Assembly (NCBI RefSeq): GCF_000821245.2 | Contig: NZ_LN611424.1 | Span: forward strand, 537,557-601,556 | Origin: Virgibacillus senegalensis | Lineage (GTDB): Bacteria > Bacillota > Bacilli > Bacillales > Amphibacillaceae | Reading direction: 5' to 3' | DNA: 64,000 nucleotides | Shown: positions 27,593 through 35,677 of the stretch, one piece after another | How the letters are laid out: every line of letters begins with the position of its first letter | Position numbering within the stretch: position 1 is the stretch's first letter | Notes under the pieces: model-generated | The model's input: the letters and a program-made list of their open reading frames with translations, nothing else | Told to the model about the DNA's origin: nothing | Databases searched by the model: none | Made by a program: the position numbers and the translations under genes

Positions 27593-28960
27593 TTAACTGA
27601 ATTTATCTGCAACCTTAAGGGCGAGGCGTACGCTCTTCCTATTTAAGGTTGCTTTTTGTTTTTTGATGATTTTATTTTTCTCTGCTAACTGTGACTTTTG
27701 TTTCTTCAATTTTTTAGCTTGTCTTTCTTCAGCTTTAGGATAGTAATCTTCCCAACGTTGAACCATCTCTTCAAGCGTACAACCACTGACAGGGACGATA
27801 GGAGGATGGAGTTGGATTTTAGCAAGTTGCTCATCCAATGGAACAATTTGTGGTGATACTCCGTCCTGATAGATATGCTCTAACTTATTTTTATTTAAGA
27901 AGTCAATAAAGTGATCAAAATTCTTACCTTGATTTTTTTGCACAGATTGAAAATCAGCATTTTCGACCAAATCCATCAATCGGGTGTTTTCGTTTATATC
28001 ATGCGCCATGACATGTGTTAATTGGTGATATTCGGCCAGTTCCCGCATACGTGCATCTTTAGGAAGCAATATGCTCGGAGTTCCTGCAAGTACTGCAGCA
28101 ATGTTACCATGTAATCGGGCTCCGAAGCTCAAATCAGCTTTGGACAGGAAGTCCAGCCAGGTTGGAACATTTAAAAAGAAGCGTACTCGGTTGTTCATAT
28201 ATACAGGGTCCGACATTTTTACCGGATAGTTATCAGCTGACTTTCCAATAGTTGGAGATCCAGTGTAAGTTAACTGCATTTCTTTACGCCATTGTGGAAT
28301 AAAGTAATGATTAGGGAATTCATCCATGCTTCTTGTAATAAAGTCTAAAACATTTTTTGGAGAAAGTTTGGAAGAATTGACACCAATCATAGAATCCTTT
28401 GTTATGTTGGTTTCTCGAATGGTTAATTCTCTTCCGAAAGCATACATGGATGGACAACCTATAACGGTGTGATCGACCCCTTCACGGAAACCTAGACGAG
28501 AAAGGTACTTTGCGGTAATTTCACCACGGACTCCAATCATGTTAGATTTTTCTAATACGGCACTTACAAATGCTTTCACGTCTTCATCAAAAGGGAAGCC
28601 CTCATTTAACTTAGGTTCAAAGGGAGCTCTTAATCCTACTCCGATCACAACTACTGGAATGTTAAGTTTTTTAATTAATTGTGTGTATTTTCTTAAGGTC
28701 GGAACAAAATCTTTTCGAAAAGCATCAGCTAACGGAATAATATAACAGTCGTAATTTTGGTTGATTTCATCTGCTCTTTTAGGGTCGTAATTGTAATAAT
28801 CGGGTGTTATGGTGGTCCCTTCAGTCATTAATGTGCGAAATACGCTGTATTGATAAATTAAATTACCGACGTTCCCACCAATCGAGTTATTCAGAAGCAT
28901 ATAAGATGCGTCAAAGTTATCCAATGGGGAAATTCCGGCTCTGATTAAAATTCTCTTCAT
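27593..28960 (-). CDS. Polysaccharide pyruvyl transferase family protein
   Basis: 455 residues. Conserved points of the PS_pyruv_trans (CsaB-like) family are GGNVGNLIYQYSVF near the start, a VVIGVGLRAPF strand-loop, MIGVRGEITAKYLSRLG and the late LSFGARLHGNIAAVLAGTPS (about 280-298). The family transfers pyruvate from PEP to a sugar to make a ketal, often for S-layer attachment or EPS acidity. The C-terminal ~90 residues are lysine-rich and coil-like (KKLKKQKSQLAEKNK). It stands alone on the minus strand between tarH and tarA, so its target may be a wall polymer; that is inference. Confidence 0.85.
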   Translation of the reverse strand: MKRILIRAGISPLDNFDASYMLLNNSIGGNVGNLIYQYSVFRTLMTEGTTITPDYYNYDPKRADEINQNYDCYIIPLADAFRKDFVPTLRKYTQLIKKLNIPVVVIGVGLRAPFEPKLNEGFPFDEDVKAFVSAVLEKSNMIGVRGEITAKYLSRLGFREGVDHTVIGCPSMYAFGRELTIRETNITKDSMIGVNSSKLSPKNVLDFITRSMDEFPNHYFIPQWRKEMQLTYTGSPTIGKSADNYPVKMSDPVYMNNRVRFFLNVPTWLDFLSKADLSFGARLHGNIAAVLAGTPSILLPKDARMRELAEYHQLTHVMAHDINENTRLMDLVENADFQSVQKNQGKNFDHFIDFLNKNKLEHIYQDGVSPQIVPLDEQLAKIQLHPPIVPVSGCTLEEMVQRWEDYYPKAEERQAKKLKKQKSQLAEKNKIIKKQKATLNRKSVRLALKVADKFS

Positions 28961-29164
28961 TTAATAGTGAAACCCCTTTCGTAGAAGCAAAATAATGTAT
29001 TCCTAAGGACAAATAATAACATAATCCGACAATAATATACACTAGAAAATATTTGCTGAAGCAGGTGACAATACGTCTTCCTGGTAATGAGCAGCAGAGT
29101 GACAAGTGAAGGAATAAAAAAATTGCAAACAGGAAGAAAAGTGTAATAAAAATAAAAAATACTA

Positions 29165-29194
29165 TTTGTCGAAAAAGCGATTTAATGGGATAAT
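29165..29194 (+). promoter_or_regulatory. Candidate Spo0A-box promoter of tarA
   Basis: TTTGTCGAA (29165-29173) is an exact Spo0A box. It overlaps a -35 (TTGTCG, 29166-29171), followed 17 nt later by GATAAT (29189-29194). A box on the -35 is the classic layout of Spo0A-activated sigma-A promoters. Regulation is inferred from layout only. Confidence 0.55.
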
Positions 29195-29243
29195 AAAAAA
29201 GTTGTAGTATAAAATTAGATGTTAACATGAAAGGTTGTTAAAA

Positions 29244-29978
29244 GTGTTAGAGCAAGATAATCATGTAACAATAATGGATGTACCTTTCACGAATTTAACC
29301 CAAAAAGAACTTTTGAATCAACATATATATAACCGACTCGGAAGGATGGAAAAGACCTTCGTTGTTACCGCCAATCCTGAAATAGTCATGATGGCGAAAG
29401 AAAACACTAACTTTCATTCATTAATAAACAGAGCAGATTTTATTATTCCGGATGGGACAGGGATAGTAATGGCGTCTAAAGTGATCAGAAACCCTATTAA
29501 AGAGCGGGTGCCTGGTTTTGATTTGATGACCCATTTAATAGGATACGCAGAAGACCAAAATTTAAGTTGTTTTTTCCTTGGCGCAAAACAAGAGGTTCTA
29601 GATAAGATGATTAGTAAAATCAAAGATTTACATCCATACTTAAAAATAGCAGGCGCACACCATGGATATTTTGATTTGGAAAATCGGGAAATAGCGGAGA
29701 AGGTAAAAAAAGCAAAACCTGATCTCGTATTTGTAGCGCTAGGTTCTCCTTCACAGGAAAAGTGGATCATGAAATACTATGAAGAGTTTGATAAAGGGCT
29801 GTTTATGGGAGTCGGAGGTAGTTTTGACGTTATAGCAGGCGAGGTAAAAAGAGCTCCTGATATTTGGATTAAGTTTCACTTGGAATGGTTCTATCGATTG
29901 ATAAAACAACCTTTTAGGTGGAAACGCATCTTAAAAGTGTTTGAGTTCATGTTTAGAATAGTAATAAGAAAATACTAA
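29244..29978 (+). CDS. tagA: TarA/TagA: N-acetylmannosaminyltransferase (WecG/TagA/CpsF family)
   Basis: A GT26 family protein of 244 residues from GTG 29244, which has GAAAGG at 9 nt; TTG 29235 is in frame but too near that site. Family motifs: VVTANPEIVMMAKEN near the start, DFIIPDGTGIVMASK, ERVPGFDLM, VFVALGSPSQEKW and FMGVGGSFDVIAGEVKRAPDIW. It adds ManNAc to undecaprenyl-PP-GlcNAc, the committed step of wall teichoic acid synthesis after TagO. It is monocistronic, with its own promoter and a strong bidirectional terminator. Confidence 0.94.
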   Translation: MLEQDNHVTIMDVPFTNLTQKELLNQHIYNRLGRMEKTFVVTANPEIVMMAKENTNFHSLINRADFIIPDGTGIVMASKVIRNPIKERVPGFDLMTHLIGYAEDQNLSCFFLGAKQEVLDKMISKIKDLHPYLKIAGAHHGYFDLENREIAEKVKKAKPDLVFVALGSPSQEKWIMKYYEEFDKGLFMGVGGSFDVIAGEVKRAPDIWIKFHLEWFYRLIKQPFRWKRILKVFEFMFRIVIRKY

Positions 29979-29987
29979 CACTATTAA

Positions 29988-30023
29988 AAACGGAAGCAAG
30001 CAGATATCTGCTTGCTTCCGTTT
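29988..30023. terminator. Bidirectional terminator between tarA and the LCP gene
   Basis: A perfect 36-nt palindrome: AAACGGAAGCAAGCAGAT followed by its exact reverse complement. It lies between convergent genes and overlaps the stop of the LCP gene. Confidence 0.9.
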
Positions 30024-31149
30024 AATAACTTGTAGAGGGATCTGTGGATGGCTCTGTTCCATATTCCAATGATTCACTTGGATTGTAATCAGAGTAATTA
30101 GAGTTTGAATCAGTGCTATTTTGATCGGTGTCTGTTTCGTTACCGTACATACCTTCACTCGGATGTTCCGTGCTTTCCAGGTCAAGGTGTTCCCGAAGTT
30201 CTATTCGTTTATTCGCTACATCTGTTTCATCTAATTGATAATAATAAACACCATCAATCATCGAATCAGAACCTTCAAGATTAAGTGTTTCTACATTTAA
30301 GCTACCGCTGGTTCCGTAAGAAATAAAGCTTTTCATTTCACTGAACCGCATGTTGGTCGTCATATTGTCACCAACCGCCTCCATCATATCATCATATTTC
30401 GTGACGGAACCAATGTTAGCAGCTTTTTTAATGACCGCTTTAATAATTTCCTGCTGGCGTTTGCCGCGTTCCAGGTCGTTATCTTGTTTTCTGGTTCTAG
30501 CCAAAGCAAGTGCCTCTTCCCCGTTTAAATTTTGTTCACCAGGGTATAGATGAATAGCGTTGGCTCTGTCATTTGAGTCTTGCTCTGACATTTCATATGG
30601 TACGTCGACATTAATACCATTTAATGCATCGACTACGTCAATAAATGCTTCAAAATCCATTTTTACATAGTAATCAACTGGGATATCAAGAAGGCTTTCT
30701 ACCGCTTCAATGGAGGCTTTAGGACCGCCATAAGCGTGAGCGTGGTTGATTTTGGTATTGTAGCCTACTTCCGGGATATAGACGTAGGAGTCACGAGGAA
30801 TACTTAACAGCTTGACGCTTTTCGAATCTTTATTAAGCGTGGCGAGCATCAATGCATCGGAGCGTGAACTTCCTTCGTTTGCACGCTTGTTGCTTTCGTC
30901 TACTCCTATAAATAAAACAGACACGTTATCGACATCGGGATCGACTTCCTTATTCCGAAGATCTGATTTGTCTCGACCATCATCTTCATAAGAGCCGCTC
31001 ACGACTTCGTCAGCTTTATTGTAAAGATAAGCACCATAAGCTGTGGTAGCCCCTACTAAAATTAAAATGGGTACTAATATAAATAAAATGCGTCTCCGCT
31101 TCTTTATTTTACGTTTCCTTATTATTCTTCTTTGTGAATTATTTTCCAT
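30022..31149 (-). CDS. LytR-CpsA-Psr (LCP) family wall-polymer ligase
   Basis: 375 residues: a basic cytoplasmic start, one membrane segment (about 19-42) and an extracellular LCP domain. Conserved features are VLFIGVDES, the arginine-containing SRSDALMLATLN, LLSIPRDSYVYIPE, KINHAHAYGG and ALALARTRKQDNDLERGKRQQEII. LCP proteins (TagTUV in B. subtilis) transfer undecaprenyl-linked teichoic acid or other glycopolymers to peptidoglycan. The C-terminal ~50 residues are Ser/Thr/Glu/Asn-rich and probably disordered. Being next to tarA makes wall teichoic acid the likely substrate. Confidence 0.93.
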   Translation of the reverse strand: MENNSQRRIIRKRKIKKRRRILFILVPILILVGATTAYGAYLYNKADEVVSGSYEDDGRDKSDLRNKEVDPDVDNVSVLFIGVDESNKRANEGSSRSDALMLATLNKDSKSVKLLSIPRDSYVYIPEVGYNTKINHAHAYGGPKASIEAVESLLDIPVDYYVKMDFEAFIDVVDALNGINVDVPYEMSEQDSNDRANAIHLYPGEQNLNGEEALALARTRKQDNDLERGKRQQEIIKAVIKKAANIGSVTKYDDMMEAVGDNMTTNMRFSEMKSFISYGTSGSLNVETLNLEGSDSMIDGVYYYQLDETDVANKRIELREHLDLESTEHPSEGMYGNETDTDQNSTDSNSNYSDYNPSESLEYGTEPSTDPSTSY

Positions 31150-31199
31150 TTAAAGTCTCCTTAATTAATAGAGCTAATCCTAAATAAACACCAATATAT

Positions 31200-31228
31200 A
31201 TTTTACTACTAAATCCGACACTAGTAAA
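31200..31228 (-). promoter_or_regulatory. Candidate promoter of the LCP gene
   Basis: Minus strand TTTACT (31228-31223), 17-nt spacer, TAAAAT (31205-31200), about 50 nt before the start. The -35 is weak. Confidence 0.4.
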
Positions 31229-31277
31229 TTGAATTTTTTAGTAAAAAGTGTGTAAAAATAATAGAATAAAACCTCTG

Positions 31278-31343
31278 GGGACAGTCCCCCAACACATTAC
31301 CACTGCGTCTCGGTAGAATGGTAGAACGTTGGGGGACTGTCCC
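31278..31343. repeat. Long dyad repeat of the GGGACAGTCCC type
   Basis: GGGACAGTCCCCCAAC (31278-31293) is followed by 34 nt and then its exact reverse complement (31328-31343). The loop holds CTGCGTC and GGTAG, also found in the loop of the similar element at 54961-55021. It lies in the 392-nt gap between the LCP gene and the GntR gene. This looks like a dispersed palindromic repeat, perhaps a REP/MITE-like element. Confidence 0.75.
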
Positions 31344-31453
31344 TAGCTACTGTCCTTATCTAAGGTTAATTTCACATCCACTATGGGCTATCAATAGTCT
31401 TCTCGTCTTATTTCTTATTTCCGATATATTTTGACAACATTTTAAAAAAATTC

Positions 31454-31482
31454 TTGCAATTTAAAAAACAATCGCTTACAAT
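31454..31482 (+). promoter_or_regulatory. Candidate promoter (with cre-like overlap) of the GntR-led operon
   Basis: TTGCAA (31454-31459), 17-nt spacer, TACAAT (31477-31482). AACAATCGCTTACA (31467-31480), over the -10, matches the CcpA cre consensus in all but its first two positions. TTGACA at 31431 offers a second possible -35. Confidence 0.5.
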
Positions 31483-31493
31483 GTGAATTGAGT

Positions 31494-31511
31494 AATTGGT
31501 ATAGACAACTA
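31494..31511. promoter_or_regulatory. Candidate GntR/NagR-type operator 1
   Basis: AATTGGTATAGACAACTA follows the promoter and precedes the regulator start. It resembles the TGGTATAGA sites of NagR/YvoA-type regulators. The core TGGTATAGACA recurs at 32319-32329 before the next gene, which supports it as the operator of the adjacent regulator. Confidence 0.6.
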
Positions 31512-31541
31512 ATCCAACAATTGGTAGAAAGGTGGGTGATG

Positions 31542-32282
31542 ATGGAAGAGAATAAAATTGATAAGGAAGCTGTCGTTCCTATTTATCATCAAATAAAAAC
31601 ACTCATAACAAAAAAGATAGACGACAAGCTCTGGAATGTTGATGATATGATTCCTTCGGAGAGAGAATTAACTAACCAGTTATCTATAAGTCGTATGACG
31701 GTCAGACATGCAATCAATGACTTAGTAAATGAAGGCGTGTTGTATCGCAAACGTGGAAAGGGAACCTTTGTTGGTAAGCCTAAAATCGATCAAGTTTTAT
31801 CAAAATTATCCAGTTTCACTGAGGATATGAAAAAAAGAGGCTTAAAACCAGGTTCAAAGGTCTTGCATGTGAAAGAAGTACCCGCTTGTGAAAAAATTGG
31901 GGGAGTTTTAGAAGTAGAAGAAGGTTTTCCCGTAATAGAAGTTTTTCGATTAAGATTGGCAGATGACGAGCCAATGGCTTTGGAACGATCTTTTTTACCT
32001 GCGGAAAAAGTAGCTTCTATCTTAAACTACTCTTTGGAAAACAAGTCACTATATAAAGAACTAAAAGAAAAATACAATTTGAATGTAGCTTTTGCTACTC
32101 AAACAATTGAGATATCTTACTTAAGTAAACCACAAGACTCAGACCTGCTTGAGGTAAATGTCGGAACCCCGGTTTTACTTATCAAAAGGCATACTTATTC
32201 AGACGAAAAAACTCCCTTAGAGTATGTTGAATCGTTATATCGCGCCGATCGCTATAAATTTTCAATTGAGATGGAAAAGTAA
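31542..32282 (+). CDS. GntR-family regulator, HutC/NagR type with UTRA domain
   Basis: 246 residues from ATG 31542, placed behind GAAAGGTGGG. Upstream in-frame starts at 31488 (TTG), 31536 and 31539 are less well placed, and 31488 would lie in the operator. The N-terminal winged helix shows PIYHQIK and SERELTNQLSISRMTVRHA. A UTRA ligand-binding domain follows (about 85-235, with EVFRLRLADDEPMALERSFLP). Such regulators sense sugar phosphates or similar effectors. Candidate operators lie just before this gene and before the next one, which suggests autoregulation and control of the operon downstream. Confidence 0.92.
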   Translation: MEENKIDKEAVVPIYHQIKTLITKKIDDKLWNVDDMIPSERELTNQLSISRMTVRHAINDLVNEGVLYRKRGKGTFVGKPKIDQVLSKLSSFTEDMKKRGLKPGSKVLHVKEVPACEKIGGVLEVEEGFPVIEVFRLRLADDEPMALERSFLPAEKVASILNYSLENKSLYKELKEKYNLNVAFATQTIEISYLSKPQDSDLLEVNVGTPVLLIKRHTYSDEKTPLEYVESLYRADRYKFSIEMEK

Positions 32283-32301
32283 AGCAGTATTTTATACTGC
32301 T
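32283..32301 (+). terminator. Stem-loop between regulator and operon
   Basis: AGCAGTAT, loop TTT, ATACTGCT, followed by an AT-rich stretch without a true T-run. It may be a weak terminator or processing site separating the regulator from the structural genes. Confidence 0.45.
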
Positions 32302-32315
32302 AAATATTTATATTT

Positions 32316-32333
32316 ACTGGTATAGACATATAT
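32316..32333. promoter_or_regulatory. Candidate GntR/NagR-type operator 2
   Basis: ACTGGTATAGACATATAT shares TGGTATAGACA with operator 1 and lies 48 nt before the first structural gene of the catabolic operon. Confidence 0.55.
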
Positions 32334-32380
32334 ACGACTATAACTATGAATGCTACAAAAAATTGAGAGGATGAAAGTTA

Positions 32381-33328
32381 ATGAGTTCAGATTTGAAACT
32401 TTCCTTTGAGATTTGGCCAAATATGCCTTGGGGTAGATTAGAAATTGCTGGACCAGCATCAAATAGTTGGGGGGACAAATCGCTTGATTGGTGTATTGAT
32501 CGAATTGCTGATTACGGATATGAAGGGTTTGACGTAGTATATCCGAAAATTATGGAACTCCGTCCTCATGAATATGAGGAACAGGTTAAAAAAGTCAGGA
32601 TAGCAATGGAAAAGCGTAATGTGGCTTTTGCTTCAATAGCCTGCCATACTACTTTTGTTACACCAAGATATTTTGATAGAGATAACGGAATTGCTAAATT
32701 CAAAAAAGCAATTGATGCTGCTGCAGACATGGGGGCGGAAACTGTTGTAACCCTGGTTGGAGACGGATATTACGATCCTCCACTTTATAACGTCATTACT
32801 CGAAAAGAAGCATGGGATCAAGTTGTTACTGCAACTAGGGAAGTAGCCGATTATGCGAAGCAATATAACATTGATGTAAGTATTGAGCTTATCCAAGGAA
32901 CGATTATCAACGATATCCCTTCTGTCTTAAAACTCTTTGAGGACGTCGATCGCCCTAATGTCTACTGCTGTGTCGACGTTGGGACCTTCTATACTACAGT
33001 CAAGCCAAAAATGTCAATTAAAGAAGCGATTCAGAAGTTAGGAGATCGTATCAAGGTCACTCACGTAAAAGATGAAGTAGGGTTTCCTAATATAATGCAG
33101 TCTCAACATGTGTGGTTCGGCGGTGGCTTTGTTGATTTCTCAGAAATGGCTGTGGCATTAAAAGAGGTTGGTTATAAGCACTATAACTCTGTTGAATGGG
33201 AAGCGTGGCAAGCGGGAGGACTGTTTGGAGTTGGGGAACCTTCTGGCATTGGTTTAAGTGACTTTGATCGAGTGGCTGTAGAATCTAAAGAATTTCTAGA
33301 AGAGCATGGTTGGGGGAAATTAAAATAA
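32381..33328 (+). CDS. Sugar phosphate isomerase/epimerase-like TIM barrel (AP_endonuc_2 family)
   Basis: A 315-residue TIM-barrel protein of the xylose isomerase-like superfamily. Metal-binding patterns include ACHTTF, ETVVTLVGDG, SIELIQG (Glu), CCVDVGTFY, IKVTHVKDE and YNSVEWEAW near the C-terminus, giving the Glu/Asp/His/Glu set typical of these epimerases and isomerases. It would interconvert keto sugars or related acids. It is the first structural gene after operator 2, with a GAGAGGA site, and is followed by the M20 gene after 1 nt. The substrate is not evident. Confidence 0.85.
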   Translation: MSSDLKLSFEIWPNMPWGRLEIAGPASNSWGDKSLDWCIDRIADYGYEGFDVVYPKIMELRPHEYEEQVKKVRIAMEKRNVAFASIACHTTFVTPRYFDRDNGIAKFKKAIDAAADMGAETVVTLVGDGYYDPPLYNVITRKEAWDQVVTATREVADYAKQYNIDVSIELIQGTIINDIPSVLKLFEDVDRPNVYCCVDVGTFYTTVKPKMSIKEAIQKLGDRIKVTHVKDEVGFPNIMQSQHVWFGGGFVDFSEMAVALKEVGYKHYNSVEWEAWQAGGLFGVGEPSGIGLSDFDRVAVESKEFLEEHGWGKLK

Positions 33329-33329
33329 T

Positions 33330-34505
33330 ATGTTGACTCAGGTTGAGAACCTTCTCTTTAAGCTAATTGAGATTGAAAGTCATCAAGATGTAGAAGGCCA
33401 TGAAAAAGAGATAATTGATTACATTAAAAATATCTTTGAATATGAAGGAATTGAAGTTGAGTTACAAGAGGTAATAAATGGGCGGGCCAACTTAATTGCC
33501 AGGTTGAGAGGGAAAGGAGATGGTCCAACCCTCTTACTCAACGGACATGCAGACACAGTCCCGCCTTATGGGATGGAAGAGGCGTTCCATCCTAAAGTTG
33601 AAGACGGTAAGGTTTATGGGCGTGGGAGTGTAGATATGAAAGGTGCACTAGCTGCGATGATCCAAGTATTATTGGATTTTAAACGTAGAGGGGTCTCTTT
33701 GAAAGGTGATTTGATTTTTGCTGCAACTATAGGAGAAGAAAATTACAGTCCTGGTGCGTATCACTTACTTAATAGTGGAATACAAGCGGATTATGCCATT
33801 GTTGGAGAGCCTACTGGAATGAAAGTAGGTATTGCTCATAAAGGTGTGGTGTGGGGAGAAGCTTGTTTTTATGGTAAGTCAGTTCATGGCAGTGTTCCTG
33901 AAAAAGGCGCTAATGCCATTTATAAAGCGACTGGATGGATTCAAAAAGTTATTAATGAATATATACCCAAAATTAGCCAGAGAGAACACCCTATTTTAGG
34001 TAAACCTACTATAAATATAGGGGAAATCAATGGCGGTACTAGGCCGGTAATCGTTCCAAATAAATGCATCGTTAAATTCGAACAACGTTTACTACCCAAT
34101 GAAAAGGAAGATGGCGTCATTAAAGAATTGCAATCTATTATCGATGAACTTGCAGAAAAGGACCCAGATATGAAAGGAACTGTAAAAGAACTACCAGTTT
34201 TTAAAGGGGTTCCTCATAGGGCTTTAGAAACTGATGTTGATAGCGAAGTCGTGAGAGTATTATGTGAGGAGTATGAGCAAAAATTTCAATCTCCTGCGAA
34301 GCCTGTAGGTTTGCAATTTTGGTCAGATGGAGCTCTGTTAGGTGATATCCCAGGTATTGAAACAGTGGTATGTGGACCTGGAGATATTGAACAAGCACAC
34401 TCAAATGAGGAATATATCACCAGGCGACAATTACAAGCCGCGTATGATATTTATTCAAAGGTGGCCATAAGCCTGTGTGGGGAGGAGAGTTCCGTTTTTG
34501 AATAG
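33330..34505 (+). CDS. M20-family metallo-amidohydrolase (ArgE/DapE-like)
   Basis: A 391-residue M20 enzyme. Zinc site residues are seen in LLLNGHADTVPP (His-Ala-Asp), GRGSVDMKGALAAM (Asp) and AATIGEENYSPGAY (the Glu-Glu pair). A dimerisation domain follows (KSVHGSVPEKGANAI), and a late His is in IEQAHSNEEYI. Family members remove acyl groups from amino acids or split dipeptides and amides. In this operon it may free an amino acid or amino sugar from a conjugate, but that is inference. The last 8 nt overlap the following gene. Confidence 0.9.
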   Translation: MLTQVENLLFKLIEIESHQDVEGHEKEIIDYIKNIFEYEGIEVELQEVINGRANLIARLRGKGDGPTLLLNGHADTVPPYGMEEAFHPKVEDGKVYGRGSVDMKGALAAMIQVLLDFKRRGVSLKGDLIFAATIGEENYSPGAYHLLNSGIQADYAIVGEPTGMKVGIAHKGVVWGEACFYGKSVHGSVPEKGANAIYKATGWIQKVINEYIPKISQREHPILGKPTINIGEINGGTRPVIVPNKCIVKFEQRLLPNEKEDGVIKELQSIIDELAEKDPDMKGTVKELPVFKGVPHRALETDVDSEVVRVLCEEYEQKFQSPAKPVGLQFWSDGALLGDIPGIETVVCGPGDIEQAHSNEEYITRRQLQAAYDIYSKVAISLCGEESSVFE

Positions 34506-35676
34506 ATTAAAGGGATTAACATGTGTGGAATGTGGACATAAACATGAAATATCCATTATATACAAATGCGAGCGTTGTAAAGGTAGTTTGGATGTTGAAT
34601 ATTATTACAATGAAATTTTTGATGAAAAAGAATTATTTGCGCTGGATACATTCAGAGAAGGTATATGGAAATATTCCTCTCTTATGCCGGTGAATGAAGA
34701 TATGAACCCCGTAACTTTAGGAGAAGGGAACACCCCCTTTTTTCGATCCTCTAAGCTTATACAGAAATTAGGAATCAACAATATCTACTTGAAAAATGAA
34801 TCTGTAAATCCTACTTTATCATTCAAAGACCGTCCTTTATCAGTAGCGTTAACATTAGCGAAACAGTATGAAGTGGAGAAGGTAATCACCGCTTCAACCG
34901 GTAATACTGGAGTCGCTGCTGCTGCGTACGCAGCAAGGGCTGGAATACCTTGTGAAATTTATATTCCCGCCAGCACCCCTCAAGAAAAGCAGATGATGAT
35001 GGAGGTTTATGGAGCAAAAATCAAAACCATAGAAGGTACATTTAGTGACGCCTATAAAGTAGCTGGGGAAACTGCTATTGCGAATGACTGGTTGAACCTT
35101 ACGTCTACTTTCCTCAATCCTTTTGCAATAGAAGGGGATAAGACACTGGCTTATGAAATTTATGAACAATACGGGGGAGTACCTGATTGGATTATCATCC
35201 CTGTCGGAGCCGGTCCTCTGTTAGTTTCATGTTATAAAGGCTTTAAAGAGTTACAACTTGCCGGAAAAATCGATTCATTGCCAAGGATGGTGGGCGTGCA
35301 AGCTGAAGCATGTGCTCCAATCGTGGAAGCTTTTAAAAAAGGGACAAAAGTTGAACCATGGACCAAATCAGGAAAATCAGTTGCTGGAGGAATTGCTGAC
35401 CCGTTGACAACTTATTCACAGGATGGAACCCGGACATTGAGGACGATTATAGAATCGAATGGACAGGCTATAGCTGTTAACGATGATAGCATTATAAAAC
35501 ACCAAAGACTGTTGGCAGAGGAGGAAGGGGTTTTTGTAGAACCTTCATCAGCTACAGCTTTGTCTGCTCTGGAAAAAATGAAGGAAAATGAGCTTGTACA
35601 AAAAGATCAGAGCGTCGTATGTGTGATTACAGGGCACGGTTTAAAAGATTTAGACGTCATTAAAAAGGAGAATTAA
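34498..35676 (+). CDS. Threonine-synthase-like PLP enzyme (fold type II) with N-terminal zinc ribbon
   Basis: 392 residues from TTG 34498, which sits 8 nt behind GGAGGAGAG; GTG 34477 in frame lies before that site. A zinc ribbon is formed by Cys9, Cys12, Cys24 and Cys27. The PLP lysine is Lys110 in LSFKDRP, and the phosphate loop is TASTGNTGVAA. This matches threonine synthase and related beta-elimination enzymes such as diaminopropionate ammonia-lyase. Finding it in a sugar catabolic operon with RidA, rather than with thrB or hom, suggests a degradative elimination or deamination. The reaction is not determinable from sequence. Confidence 0.82.
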   Translation: MNRLKGLTCVECGHKHEISIIYKCERCKGSLDVEYYYNEIFDEKELFALDTFREGIWKYSSLMPVNEDMNPVTLGEGNTPFFRSSKLIQKLGINNIYLKNESVNPTLSFKDRPLSVALTLAKQYEVEKVITASTGNTGVAAAAYAARAGIPCEIYIPASTPQEKQMMMEVYGAKIKTIEGTFSDAYKVAGETAIANDWLNLTSTFLNPFAIEGDKTLAYEIYEQYGGVPDWIIIPVGAGPLLVSCYKGFKELQLAGKIDSLPRMVGVQAEACAPIVEAFKKGTKVEPWTKSGKSVAGGIADPLTTYSQDGTRTLRTIIESNGQAIAVNDDSIIKHQRLLAEEEGVFVEPSSATALSALEKMKENELVQKDQSVVCVITGHGLKDLDVIKKEN

Positions 35677-35677
35677 A

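Noticed and set aside
28917..29228. 103-codon hydrophobic frame on the minus strand before the pyruvyl transferase gene
   Set aside because: It lacks a ribosome site, overlaps the pyruvyl transferase start and spans the tarA promoter. AT-rich sequence easily reads as hydrophobic residues.
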